From NCBI RefSeq assembly GCF_018918265.1, contig NZ_JAHLQC010000007.1, positions 124,001-188,000 of the forward strand: a stretch of 64,000 nt of DNA. Reading direction: 5' to 3'. The stretch comes from Falcatimonas sp. MSJ-15 (lineage in GTDB: Bacteria > Bacillota > Clostridia > Lachnospirales > Lachnospiraceae). A program made the translations under genes and the position numbers. Position 1 is the first letter of the stretch. Each line of letters opens with the position of its first letter. Positions 43,757 to 53,395 of this stretch are shown here, one piece after another. The notes under the pieces were generated by a model, which saw nothing but the letters and a program-made list of their open reading frames with translations, did not search any database and was not told the origin of the DNA.

Positions 43757-44536
43757 ATGAGACGAAGATATATATATGCACTTGCACTTCTTACAATGTT
43801 GTCAGGTTGTAACAGAGCAGGTGATGATTATGATGAGATTGTTAATCAGGGTGGATTTCTGATTGAATTCGCATCTAATAGTGATAATGAAGATAACGAA
43901 GACAATGACTATGAAGAAGACTCTACGAGTGAAGACAGCGAGAATGATGATATGAGCGATGAACTTAATGATGAAGACAATGAAGAGAAAGAATCTGATA
44001 GCGAAGATAGTGATGAAGATGAGTTAGAAGATTCAGATGAAGATAACGAAGATACAGAAGATACAGGGAATATAGACTATGCAAGTGGTGACTATGAAGA
44101 AGATGAACTTATGACAGAAGTTGGTGATACAGTTTATGATATATATCATAATGAGAACTTTGGCTATGCTTTAATATATCCTGATACATTTACACAGAGT
44201 GATGAATCAGGCAGTGGAGATGGAGTTACTATGAGCGATGATAATGGTTCAACACTTAGAATGTGGGGAGCATATAATGCAGCCGGTTCAACAGGAAGTG
44301 AAGCCCTTGACCAGTATATTGCATCATCATCGAATGTAGCATATAGTTCAGCACAGGATAATTATTGGTGTTATACTTGCAGGACTGATGAAGGTAAGAT
44401 TGAATATAGAGCAGGATATATTGATTCTGATTATGAAGCCGGATTTGAACTTATATATGATGAAGGATTGCAAGAGAATTATGGAGAAGCTGTTAATGCG
44501 ATGATGGAACATCTTCTTAACGGTAACGTATTTTAA
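43757..44536 (+). CDS. Lipoprotein with very acidic linker
   Basis: The 259-residue protein has a lipoprotein signal (RRRYIYALALLTMLSGC, Cys18 lipobox L-S-G-C). Residues about 45-115 are almost entirely Asp, Glu, Asn and Ser. Residues about 120-259 form a beta-rich domain (DIYHNENFGYALIYPDTF, GSTLRMWGAYNA, EGKIEYRAGYI). The domain is common in clostridial surface proteins but unnamed to me. AAGAGGAAT lies before ATG 43757. It is anchored on the outer face of the membrane. Confidence 0.65.
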   Translation: MRRRYIYALALLTMLSGCNRAGDDYDEIVNQGGFLIEFASNSDNEDNEDNDYEEDSTSEDSENDDMSDELNDEDNEEKESDSEDSDEDELEDSDEDNEDTEDTGNIDYASGDYEEDELMTEVGDTVYDIYHNENFGYALIYPDTFTQSDESGSGDGVTMSDDNGSTLRMWGAYNAAGSTGSEALDQYIASSSNVAYSSAQDNYWCYTCRTDEGKIEYRAGYIDSDYEAGFELIYDEGLQENYGEAVNAMMEHLLNGNVF

Positions 44537-44595
44537 CATTTTACTAAAAGTTTATACTTTTTTAGAAAATAATTATAAGACACAAGTATAAAAAG

Positions 44596-44631
44596 AGAGT
44601 ATAATTTGTATCATTGATACAATTATACTCT
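44596..44631 (+). terminator. Long hairpin before ftsH
   Basis: AGAGTATAATTTGTATCA pairs with TGATACAATTATACTCT with one bulged T and a 1-base loop. The T tract is weak. The left arm shares 20 bases with 56093-56112, so it may be a repeated element as well as a terminator for the lipoprotein gene. Confidence 0.5.
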
Positions 44632-44705
44632 TATGTCAATTATATAGATACGGGAGATAAGAGAATAAAAATTCAAAAATTATATCTAAAGAAAGGGTTG
44701 ATTAC

Positions 44706-46562
44706 ATGAGAGAGATTAAAAAACCTAAGAAGCCCCTTTTGTTCTATTACACAATAGCGATTGTGGTATTGCTTCTACTCAATATTTTTCTTGTTCCAAG
44801 ATGGAATTCACCAAAAGTTGAGAATGTAGATTATGGAACATTTCTTAACATGTTAGAGGATAAGAGCGTCTCAGAAGTTCAAAAGAAAGGTGAATATATA
44901 TATTTCACAAAGACAGATGAAAAAGATAAGATATATCAGACACCGGCATTTGATGATGATAAGCTTGTAGACAGACTTGAAGAAAGTGGATGTAAGTTTA
45001 CAAAAGTGATACAGGAAGAGACATCACCATTTATAACATTCCTGTTAACATGGGTAATTCCAATTCTTATATTTATAGCTCTTGGACAGTTATTAAGTAA
45101 ACAGCTTATGAAGAAGATGGGCGGTGGAATGGGCGGACCTTCGATGTCTTTTGGTAAGAGCAATGCGAAAGTCTATGTTCAGTCAACAACAGGAATTAAG
45201 TTCAAAGATGTAGCCGGTGAAGATGAAGCTAAGGAAGTACTTACAGAGATAGTTGATTTTCTTCATAATCCTAAGAAATATCAGGAGATTGGTGCTGTAA
45301 TGCCAAAAGGTGCACTTCTTGTAGGTCCTCCGGGAACAGGTAAGACATTACTTGCCAAGGCAGTAGCAGGTGAAGCTAATGTACCATTTTTCTCAATATC
45401 AGGTTCTGAATTCGTTGAGATGTTCGTAGGTATGGGTGCAGCCAAAGTCAGAGATCTATTCAAGCAGGCAGCCGAGAAAGCTCCATGTATTGTATTCATA
45501 GATGAGATTGATACAATAGGTAAGAAGAGAGATGGAAGTGGTATGAATGGTAATGATGAGCGAGAGCAGACACTTAATCAGCTTCTTACAGAGATGGATG
45601 GTTTTGATGGTTCTAAAGGTGTTATTATTCTTGCCGCTACTAACAGACCGGATTCTCTTGATCCAGCACTTCTTAGACCAGGCCGATTTGACAGACGTGT
45701 GCCTGTTGAACTTCCGGATCTAAAAGGAAGAGAAGATATATTAAAAGTTCATGCCAAGAAGATAAAGTTAAGTGACAATATAGATTTTAATGCCATTGCA
45801 AGAGCAGCATCAGGTGCATCAGGTGCAGAACTTGCCAATATGATTAATGAAGGTGCATTAAGAGCTGTAAGAGATGGAAGAAAGTTCGTTACACAGGCGG
45901 ATCTTGAAGAGAGTATAGAAGTGGTTATTGCAGGATATCAGAAGAAGAATAAAGTTCTTTCTGATAAAGAGAAACTTATTGTGTCATATCATGAAGTTGG
46001 TCATGCACTTGTCGCAGCACTTCAGACACATTCAGCACCAGTAACTAAGATTACTATTATTCCAAGAACTTCAGGTGCATTAGGTTATACAATGCAGGTA
46101 GACGAAGGCGAGAGAAATCTTATGAGTAAGGAAGAGATAGAGAATAAGATTGCTACATTCACAGGCGGAAGATGTGCTGAGGACATAATATTCCATTCAA
46201 TTACAACAGGTGCTTCTAATGATATTGAACAGGCAACTAAGCTTGCAAGAGCTATGATAACAAGATATGGTATGAGCGATGAGTTTGGTATGGTTGCACT
46301 TGAGACAGTAGCTAACCAGTATCTTGGTGGAGATACCTCTCTTGCATGTGCACCTGATACAGCCAAAGACATAGATGAACAGGTTGTTGCACTTGTTAAG
46401 AAACAGTATGACAAAGCATATAATCTTCTGACTGAGAATATAGGTAAACTTCATGAATTGGCTAAATACTTGTATGAGAAAGAGACTATTACCGGAGATG
46501 AATTCATGAACATACTTAATTCCAAGGTAAGCCTTGAGAAGATTGAGGATACACAGGAGTAA
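44706..46562 (+). CDS. ftsH: FtsH ATP-dependent zinc metalloprotease
   Basis: The 618-residue protein has two membrane helices (about residues 9-30 and 108-128), then the AAA+ module with Walker A GPPGTGKTLLAKA, Walker B IVFIDEIDTIG, the SRH (TNRPDSLDPALLRPGRFDR) and the zinc site HEVGH at 429-433, with the third ligand in the following acidic helix. HEAGH is usual, and V for A does not affect the ligands. FtsH degrades unassembled membrane proteins and short-lived regulators. ATG 44706 has GAAAGGG upstream. The C-terminal end is short and acidic. It appears monocistronic. Confidence 0.95.
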   Translation: MREIKKPKKPLLFYYTIAIVVLLLLNIFLVPRWNSPKVENVDYGTFLNMLEDKSVSEVQKKGEYIYFTKTDEKDKIYQTPAFDDDKLVDRLEESGCKFTKVIQEETSPFITFLLTWVIPILIFIALGQLLSKQLMKKMGGGMGGPSMSFGKSNAKVYVQSTTGIKFKDVAGEDEAKEVLTEIVDFLHNPKKYQEIGAVMPKGALLVGPPGTGKTLLAKAVAGEANVPFFSISGSEFVEMFVGMGAAKVRDLFKQAAEKAPCIVFIDEIDTIGKKRDGSGMNGNDEREQTLNQLLTEMDGFDGSKGVIILAATNRPDSLDPALLRPGRFDRRVPVELPDLKGREDILKVHAKKIKLSDNIDFNAIARAASGASGAELANMINEGALRAVRDGRKFVTQADLEESIEVVIAGYQKKNKVLSDKEKLIVSYHEVGHALVAALQTHSAPVTKITIIPRTSGALGYTMQVDEGERNLMSKEEIENKIATFTGGRCAEDIIFHSITTGASNDIEQATKLARAMITRYGMSDEFGMVALETVANQYLGGDTSLACAPDTAKDIDEQVVALVKKQYDKAYNLLTENIGKLHELAKYLYEKETITGDEFMNILNSKVSLEKIEDTQE

Positions 46563-47011
46563 TTAAGAAGCAACTGCTTTTGCTAACATTATAAAGTATC
46601 CCCTTTGATAAGATAGAAGATGTGTAAGAGTAATTAAGGCTGATTTAATGTATAAGATAACAGTATAAAGGTGTTCATTTCGATTAGAATAAGAGCATTT
46701 TTACAGAAAAATAGAATACAAGAGATGATAAAATACCTTCGCAGATGTTATTAAGATGTCTAACGAAGGTATTTTTTGCATAATAAAATCATAAATATTA
46801 CTGTAAAAACTGAAATTAGTGCCGATATAGAAAGCAAGTAATATTGTGAAAATGTTATAAACAACTCTGAAATTTATATGGAAATTTAGTTAAAATTCTG
46901 GTAATATTATTAATATAAAATGTTATGATATTAATATAATCAGAGTACATGAACATATTGATGCAGATGTGCTTATATGTGTAGATAAAAATACGAGAAG
47001 GGGTATTGGAT
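46563..47011 (+). other. Intergenic region with terminator
   Basis: Bases 46732-46741 (AATACCTTCG) pair with 46764-46773 (CGAAGGTATT) followed by TTTTT, a terminator for ftsH about 170 bases after its stop. The remainder is AT-rich with no gene. ATG 47012 of the next gene has AAGGGG 8 bases upstream. Confidence 0.65.
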
Positions 47012-47824
47012 ATGACAAGAGATGAGAGAAGATATTATGGTTCAATGGTTTCGTTGGTATGCATACTGATAATAGCAATTATATTCTTAGGGATTAATGT
47101 ATATGATAAGAATAAGAAGCCTGATGAAGCGATTGCAGCAGATATAACGTCTAACATGGATGATGCAGAGAAGGTATCAGAAGAAGTAGCAGGAGATCTT
47201 ATCACTGCTGAGATTCCAAGTGAGCTTAGTGAACTGCTTGAGCGTAATCCTGAAGTTAAAGAGTTCGTTGAATCATATCCTGACAGGGAGATATATATGG
47301 GAGATATTGATATATCACAAGACTATAAGAAAGGTGAGATTCCTCTATTCATACAATGGGATAAGAGATGGGGCTATCAGACTTATGGTGACGGGATAAT
47401 GGCACTTGAGGGCTGTGGACCTACATGTCTGTCTATGGTAGTTGTAGGACTTACAGGTGATACTAAGTATAATCCAAAATATATCGCTGATTTTAGCTAT
47501 GAGAATGGTTTTTATGCAGATGGATCTTCTAAATGGGAACTTATGACATATGGAGCACAGAAGTTAGGTCTTGAAGTTAAAGAACTTCCACTGTGGAAGA
47601 ATTCAATAGATCAGGAACTTAGAGATGGTAATCCTATTATATGTATAATGGGTCCGGGAGATTTTACAGATGATGGACACTTTATAGTAATAACAGATGT
47701 TGATGATGAAGATATGTATACACTTAATGATCCTAATAGCAGGATAAAAAGTGAGAAGAAGTGGAGTTATGACGAACTTAAGGAACAGATTAAGAATATA
47801 TGGGCGTATTCAGTGAAAAAATAA
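47012..47824 (+). CDS. C39-like papain-fold peptidase, membrane anchored
   Basis: ATG 47012 is preferred over the TTG at 47006. The 270-residue protein has one membrane helix (about residues 12-32, VSLVCILIIAIIFLGINV) and an extracellular Peptidase_C39_2 domain from about residue 105: IPLFIQWDKRWGYQTYGDG, catalytic Cys in LEGCGPTCLSMV, catalytic His in DDGHFIVITDVDD, and the Asn/Asp in TLNDPNS. It is likely a cell-surface peptidase or peptide-modifying enzyme. The substrate is unknown. Confidence 0.8.
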   Translation: MTRDERRYYGSMVSLVCILIIAIIFLGINVYDKNKKPDEAIAADITSNMDDAEKVSEEVAGDLITAEIPSELSELLERNPEVKEFVESYPDREIYMGDIDISQDYKKGEIPLFIQWDKRWGYQTYGDGIMALEGCGPTCLSMVVVGLTGDTKYNPKYIADFSYENGFYADGSSKWELMTYGAQKLGLEVKELPLWKNSIDQELRDGNPIICIMGPGDFTDDGHFIVITDVDDEDMYTLNDPNSRIKSEKKWSYDELKEQIKNIWAYSVKK

Positions 47825-47869
47825 TAAAAGCCGTAATTACCTGATTTATTATGCCGAGGAGGTGATATT

Positions 47870-47935
47870 GTGCTTGCATTTGTATTGTGGTGTATAAGAT
47901 ATATAAGCAGAGATGAGCAGACTCTTACATTCTAG
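47870..47935 (+). CDS. Candidate 21-residue small protein
   Basis: A GTG at 47870 follows a near-perfect ribosome site, GAGGAGGTGAT, 6 bases away, and opens MLAFVLWCIRYISRDEQTLT plus one residue. Hydrophobic first half and charged end suit a small membrane peptide or leader. A strong site this close to a short ORF is hard to explain by chance, but there is no homology evidence. Confidence 0.35.
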   Translation: MLAFVLWCIRYISRDEQTLTF

Positions 47936-47983
47936 ATACAGTGAAAGTCACAGTAATTATTGTAATTAGGTATTAAATGATAG

Positions 47984-48030
47984 ATAGCATCATAAGAAAA
48001 CAGGAGTATGTTTCTTATGATGCTATTTTG
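47984..48030 (+). terminator. Bidirectional-looking terminator
   Basis: ATAGCATCATAAGAAA (47984-47999) pairs perfectly with TTTCTTATGATGCTAT (48011-48026), followed by TTTTG. The rest of 48031-48356 holds no gene that I can support. Confidence 0.75.
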
Positions 48031-48356
48031 TTAGTGTATTAAAAAATGAAGATTATCCTGGTTTATTTTATCTTTAAACAGATTAAGATATTCAAGTTCT
48101 CTTTTCTCGGTATTATTAGTACATGCAAGGAGCATCGCATATCCGACAGCAACAAAATTCAGATAAAAAGCTCCATAATATAACTATGCCTACGGATATA
48201 GATACTATAAAATTGTGAATAGAATAAAAAATTAATTTTCAGAAAATTTTTTATTAAAAAAGAATTATTCATAATAAAATCACAAAAATTGCCATCATAT
48301 ATGTTATAATTCTACAAGTAAGGGCTTAGAATTAATTACAGAAAAGAGGTAATAAC

Positions 48357-49112
48357 ATGAAGAAGAGCATAATTAATCAGATAGAAAACAGTCTTGAAGA
48401 AGATGATGATGAAGAAGAGAGAAAAGAAAGCGATGATTACATAGAGATAATTCTTGATGAAACTAAGGAAGAGATATATCTTCCTTCGACAGTAGATTTT
48501 CAGGATGTGTCAGCAAAATATCAGCAGATAATGTTCTTCTACGAATCAGGAATTAATCAGGTTATAGCTAAGTTACAGATACTTGTCAATGAGTTTAAGT
48601 TCTGTAATGACCGTAATCCGATAGATAATATATCAAGCAGAGTAAAATCGCTTGAGAGTATTACTAATAAGATGAAGAGAAAAGGGCTCCCACTTACTAT
48701 GAACTATATGGTAAAAGAATTACATGATATAGCTGGCGTAAGAGTTGTATGCCCATTTATATCAGATGTGTATTATGTTGCGAATATACTTGTCAATCAG
48801 CATGATGTTGAAGTATTAGAGATAAAAGACTATATTAAGAACCCAAAACCTAATGGATATAGAAGTCTTCATCTCATAATTATGGTTGATGTATATTTCT
48901 CGGATCATAAGAGTCAGGTTCCGGTAGAGATTCAGTTAAGAACTATTGCGATGAATTTCTGGGCAAGCACTGAGCATCAGTTAAGGTACAAGAAAGACAG
49001 AAAGTTCACTCCAGCTATGCAGGAAGAACTTTTAGATTGTTCAAGACTTATGGCAGAGGCAGATGCCAAGATGCAGAAACTGGCAGAACAGTTTTCGGTG
49101 ACTGATGAATAA
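48357..49112 (+). CDS. Small alarmone synthetase (RelQ/YjbM-like GTP pyrophosphokinase)
   Basis: The 251-residue protein starts at ATG 48357 behind AAGAGG. After an acidic extension of about 40 residues, the RelA/SpoT synthetase domain shows RVKSLESITNKMKRKG, DIAGVRVVCPFISDVYYVAN, the nucleotide-binding PKPNGYRSLHLII and the EIQLRTIAMNFWASTEHQLR motif. No HD, TGS or ACT domain is present, so it is a single-domain small synthetase making (p)ppGpp. The acidic N-terminus is longer than in RelQ and may be an interaction segment. Confidence 0.92.
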   Translation: MKKSIINQIENSLEEDDDEEERKESDDYIEIILDETKEEIYLPSTVDFQDVSAKYQQIMFFYESGINQVIAKLQILVNEFKFCNDRNPIDNISSRVKSLESITNKMKRKGLPLTMNYMVKELHDIAGVRVVCPFISDVYYVANILVNQHDVEVLEIKDYIKNPKPNGYRSLHLIIMVDVYFSDHKSQVPVEIQLRTIAMNFWASTEHQLRYKKDRKFTPAMQEELLDCSRLMAEADAKMQKLAEQFSVTDE

Positions 49113-49625
49113 GTATAAATATAATACAATTTTTCAGATTTTTTAAAAAACCGAGAAATATGATACAATTATTTTTTGCATATTTATAAAAAAAACACTA
49201 GACGTGAGCTTGTTTTTTTGGTATCTTGATATTGTATGGAAAGCTTACGACAGAGTATTTACTTTTTAAAGTGTAAAAGTTATAGTATGCTTTTAAGATA
49301 CAGTATATATAATATGGATAGTATTATGTGAGATAAAACCTTATAGACATGATTATTCACAAGTGAAATCAATATTACAAAATAATGTTGGTTAGAGCAT
49401 TATAAAGTTTTATGGATATGAATATCTATAGTGAATAAGCGGGTTGATACACTGTAAAATAGATACCCTTCTATATATAGTTAAGTATATAATAGTTAAA
49501 TATATAACGATTAATTGTACAAAGATATATAATAGGATACAGAGTGCTTCTGATATGAACAGAGTATTCATTTTACAGTGTACCAGACGCTGTGATAAAT
49601 ATTAAAGAAGAGAGGTCAATAGAAT
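49113..49625 (+). promoter_or_regulatory. Long leader of pckA with a long-range stem
   Basis: TACACTGTAAAAT (49448-49460) and ATTTTACAGTGTA (49570-49582) are perfect 13-base inverted arms 110 bases apart. Inside the arms, a second short stem is possible (ATAC with GTAT). They lie 44 bases before the pckA start. No gene is seen in this 513-base region. Such a structure could be an mRNA leader that shapes expression of pckA. Confidence 0.5.
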
Positions 49626-51230
49626 ATGAGCAAAATTGATTTAAGTAAGTATGGCATTACTGGAACAACAGAAATTGTATACAACCCTTCTTATGAACTT
49701 TTATTTGAAGAGGAAACAAAGGCTGGACTTGAAGGTTACGAAGTTGGTAAAGTTAGTGAACTTGGTGCAGTTAACGTTATGACTGGTGTATATACAGGAC
49801 GTTCACCTAAGGACAAATATATTGTAGTTGATGAGAATTCAAAAGATACAGTATGGTGGACATCAGATGAATATAAAAATGATAACCATCCAATGACAGA
49901 AGATACATGGTCAGCTGTTAAAGAAATTGCTAAAAAAGAACTTTCAAACAAGAGACTTTTTGTAGTAGATGCATTCTGCGGTGCTAACAAAGATACTCGT
50001 ATGGCAGTTCGTTTCATCGTTGAAGTAGCTTGGCAGGCACATTTCGTAAAGAATATGTTTATCCAGCCAACAGAAGAAGAATTAAAAGAATTCGAACCAA
50101 ACTTCGTTGTATATAATGCTTCAAAAGCTAAAGTTGAAAACTACAAAGAATTAGGTCTTAATTCAGAGACATGTGTTGCATTCAACATCACAAGCCATGA
50201 ACAGGTAATTATTAATACATGGTACGGCGGAGAGATGAAGAAAGGTATGTTCTCAATGATGAACTACTATCTTCCATTACAGGGAATAGCTTCAATGCAC
50301 TGTTCAGCTAATACAGATAAGAATGGTGAAAACACAGCTATATTCTTTGGTCTTTCAGGAACAGGTAAGACAACACTTTCAACAGATCCAAAACGTCTTC
50401 TTATCGGTGATGACGAACATGGCTGGGATGACAATGGTGTATTCAACTTTGAAGGTGGATGTTATGCTAAAGTTATCAACCTTGATAAAGAATCAGAACC
50501 AGATATCTACAATGCAATCAAACGTAATGCATTATTAGAGAATGTTACACTTGATGAGAGTGGTAAGATTGATTTCGCTGATAAGAGTGTAACAGAGAAT
50601 ACTCGTGTATCATATCCAATCAACCATATTGAGAATATTGTACGTCCAATATCATCAGCTCCAGCTGCTAAGAACGTAATCTTCTTATCAGCAGATGCAT
50701 TTGGTGTACTTCCACCTGTATCTATTCTTACACCAGAACAGACACAGTACTACTTCCTTTCAGGATTCACAGCTAAACTTGCTGGTACAGAACGTGGTAT
50801 TACAGAACCAACACCTACATTCTCAGCATGCTTTGGACAGGCATTCCTTGAATTACATCCAACAAAATACGCTGAAGAACTTGTTAAGAAGATGGAAAAG
50901 AGCGGTGCTAAAGCATATCTTGTTAATACAGGATGGAACGGAACAGGAAAGAGAATCTCAATCAAAGATACTCGTGGTATCATTGATGCAATCCTTAATG
51001 GAGATATCAAGAATGCTCCAACTAAGAAGATTCCATACTTCAACTTTGAAGTACCAACAGAACTTCCAGGTGTAGATCCAGCAATCCTTGATCCTCGTGA
51101 TACATATGCAGATGCTTCAGAATGGGAAGTAAAAGCAAAAGACTTAGCTGACAGATTTGTTAAGAACTTCGCTAAATACGAAGGTAATGAAGCTGGTAAA
51201 GCATTAGTTTCAGCAGGTCCACAGAAATAA
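49626..51230 (+). CDS. pckA: ATP-dependent phosphoenolpyruvate carboxykinase
   Basis: The 534-residue protein has the ATP-type PEPCK signatures: [28 protein letters not shown] (kinase-1a P-loop), [11 protein letters not shown] (kinase-2) and [18 protein letters not shown]. It interconverts oxaloacetate and PEP with ATP/ADP. In fermenting gut Firmicutes it often runs toward oxaloacetate, conserving energy as ATP. ATG 49626 has AGAGAGG upstream. A terminator follows. Confidence 0.97.
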   Translation: MSKIDLSKYGITGTTEIVYNPSYELLFEEETKAGLEGYEVGKVSELGAVNVMTGVYTGRSPKDKYIVVDENSKDTVWWTSDEYKNDNHPMTEDTWSAVKEIAKKELSNKRLFVVDAFCGANKDTRMAVRFIVEVAWQAHFVKNMFIQPTEEELKEFEPNFVVYNASKAKVENYKELGLNSETCVAFNITSHEQVIINTWYGGEMKKGMFSMMNYYLPLQGIASMHCSANTDKNGENTAIFFGLSGTGKTTLSTDPKRLLIGDDEHGWDDNGVFNFEGGCYAKVINLDKESEPDIYNAIKRNALLENVTLDESGKIDFADKSVTENTRVSYPINHIENIVRPISSAPAAKNVIFLSADAFGVLPPVSILTPEQTQYYFLSGFTAKLAGTERGITEPTPTFSACFGQAFLELHPTKYAEELVKKMEKSGAKAYLVNTGWNGTGKRISIKDTRGIIDAILNGDIKNAPTKKIPYFNFEVPTELPGVDPAILDPRDTYADASEWEVKAKDLADRFVKNFAKYEGNEAGKALVSAGPQK

Positions 51231-51275
51231 GCAATTATTAGCTGTTATAAAAAATTGTAATATATAGTATTATAT

Positions 51276-51313
51276 AAAAAAACCGTCGACATTGCGTATG
51301 CCGGCGGTTTTTT
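51276..51313 (+). terminator. pckA terminator
   Basis: AAAAAACCG (with CG) pairs with CGGTTTTTT across an 18-base loop containing further pairing. Confidence 0.85.
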
Positions 51314-51332
51314 GTAAAAAGGGGGAATTTTA

Positions 51333-52928
51333 TTGGAGATAATCCTATTACTATGTGCAGTCGTAATAGCACTTTGCATATTTACAAACAGATTTACAAC
51401 AAAGATTGGGATACCGGCAGTATTGGTATTCATGGCAATAGGAATGATATTTGGTAGTGAAGGTATATTGAAGATACCTTTTGATAATTTTAATCAGACA
51501 GAGATGATATGCTCTGCGGCACTTATATTTATAATGTTCTACGGTGGATTTGGTACGAATTTTAAAACGGCAAAACCGGTTCTTGCACCGGCTGTATGTC
51601 TTGCAACACTTGGTGTGCTTCTAACTGCAGTATTAACTGGTGTGTTCTGTATAGTTGTTCTTAAGATGAAAGTAATGGAAGGACTTTTACTTGGCTCTGT
51701 TGTAGCGTCTACAGATGCGGCATCTGTATTCTCAATTCTAAGATCGAAACAATTAAATTTGAAAAATAAAACAGCTTCATTGCTTGAACTTGAAAGTGGT
51801 AGTAATGATCCGGCGGCATATATGCTGACTATGATTATACTTGGAATAATGTCGGATAATGTTAATAATATTGCTATTATGCTATTTAAACAAGTAGTGT
51901 TTGGAATAATATTCGGACTTGGCAGTGGTTATATAGCTTATAAATCACTTAAAAATATAGACTTTGAAATAGAAGGCAGTGATACAATTCTAATGATAGC
52001 GATGGTACTGTTCTCTTATGCAGCACCGTCATTACTTGGCGGCAATGGTTATCTTAGCGTATATTTGTTTGGGCTGTATATAGGTAATAAGAATTTTGAT
52101 AATAAGATTACAATGGTTCATTTCTTTGATGAGATTAATCAGCTTGCACAGATACTTATATTCTTTTTATTAGGTCTTCTTGTATATCCGTCAAGACTTA
52201 TACCAATGGCAGGAACAGCTTTATTAGTATTTGTCGGACTTACTTTTATAGCAAGGCCATTAGCAGTTTTTCTGATAATGACACCGTTTAAGGCAGAGTT
52301 TAGGCAGCAAGTGCTTATTGCATTTTCAGGACTTAGAGGTGCGGCTTCTATAGTATTTGCAATAATGGTAACAGTTAGTCCTGTATATTCGAAGATAGAT
52401 GTATTTAATATAGTATTCTGTGTAGCACTTATATCAGTAGCATTTCAGGGACTTCTGCTTCCAAAAGTTGCACATATTCTTGATATGGTTGATGAAGAAC
52501 AGGATGTAATGAAGACATTTAATGATTATAATGCAGATGATGATATAAGACTTATACAGATGAATATGGAACCTGGACATAAATATATAGGAAAGAGAAT
52601 TAATGAATTAAGAATTAAAAATATGCTTATAATTCTCATTGAGCGTGGTAATGATACACTTATGCCAAGAAGTGATGTTGTAATAGAAGAAGGAGATATT
52701 CTGGTACTTAGTGCAAAATCATACAAAGGTAATATAAAAACTGTATTGAATGAGGAGAGAATTGGATTAGATGATATAAGAGTGGGTAAGAAGATACAGG
52801 AACTTGCTAATGAAGACGATAACAGATTCATTGTTATTATAAAGAGAATGGATGGCTCTAACATAATTCCAAAAGGAAATACGACTATAAAAGGTGGAGA
52901 TATTCTTATATATAGCAAGATAAATTAG
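51333..52928 (+). CDS. Potassium/proton antiporter, NhaP2/CvrA type
   Basis: Translation probably starts at TTG 51333 (GGGGGAA upstream), giving 531 residues. Residues 1-390 form 12-13 membrane helices of the CPA1/NhaP family, with the ion-site segments SVVASTDAASVFSIL and ELESGSNDPAAYML. Residues about 400-531 hold two TrkA_C domains (RLIQMNMEPGHKYIGKRINE and later VGKKIQELANEDDN), which bind nucleotides or cyclic di-AMP in related proteins. This layout is that of NhaP2-type K+/H+ antiporters. Confidence 0.85.
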   Translation: MEIILLLCAVVIALCIFTNRFTTKIGIPAVLVFMAIGMIFGSEGILKIPFDNFNQTEMICSAALIFIMFYGGFGTNFKTAKPVLAPAVCLATLGVLLTAVLTGVFCIVVLKMKVMEGLLLGSVVASTDAASVFSILRSKQLNLKNKTASLLELESGSNDPAAYMLTMIILGIMSDNVNNIAIMLFKQVVFGIIFGLGSGYIAYKSLKNIDFEIEGSDTILMIAMVLFSYAAPSLLGGNGYLSVYLFGLYIGNKNFDNKITMVHFFDEINQLAQILIFFLLGLLVYPSRLIPMAGTALLVFVGLTFIARPLAVFLIMTPFKAEFRQQVLIAFSGLRGAASIVFAIMVTVSPVYSKIDVFNIVFCVALISVAFQGLLLPKVAHILDMVDEEQDVMKTFNDYNADDDIRLIQMNMEPGHKYIGKRINELRIKNMLIILIERGNDTLMPRSDVVIEEGDILVLSAKSYKGNIKTVLNEERIGLDDIRVGKKIQELANEDDNRFIVIIKRMDGSNIIPKGNTTIKGGDILIYSKIN

Positions 52929-53395
52929 AAAATAAATTAAAAAACAATAGTAAACAGCAATAAGGCGAAAGTTGGATTAGCAACTCTCGCCTTATTGTAT
53001 TACACAAATTCGGTATTTGCGAAACACCTAAATAACTAAAATAAAAGAAAGGAGATATTCCAGATAGAGGTCATAAGTCTCTATCTGCTTAATAAAAAAG
53101 TTAAGTAATAACATAAAAACAAACATGATTAAAAATGCGTGTTTTGGGAGTAGTGGTATTAGAATATTACAATATCTGCGCACTTTGTAATATTCAAATG
53201 ATTTATCGGACAATAATAAAAATATATAATAGCAAAATAAAAAATAAATAAACTTTGTTAAAAAGATACAAAAAAACATTGAAAAAATCTACACAATAAA
53301 AGTTTTTTCAGGTTGAAAACAGATATGAAACAAGACTATAATTAGATTATAAAAACAGTACTGTTAAAAAAACTTAAAATAAGGAGGGGGAAACT
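52929..53395 (+). other. Intergenic region with terminator and hairpin
   Basis: CAATAAGGCGA-AAGTTG (52958-) pairs with CAACT-CTCGCCTTATTG (to 52997), a strong terminator for the antiporter gene. CAGATAGAG (53061-53069) pairs with CTCTATCTG (53079-53087) but has no T tract. The ribosome site AAGGAGGGGG precedes the cstA start by about 6 bases. No gene is seen between. Confidence 0.65.
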
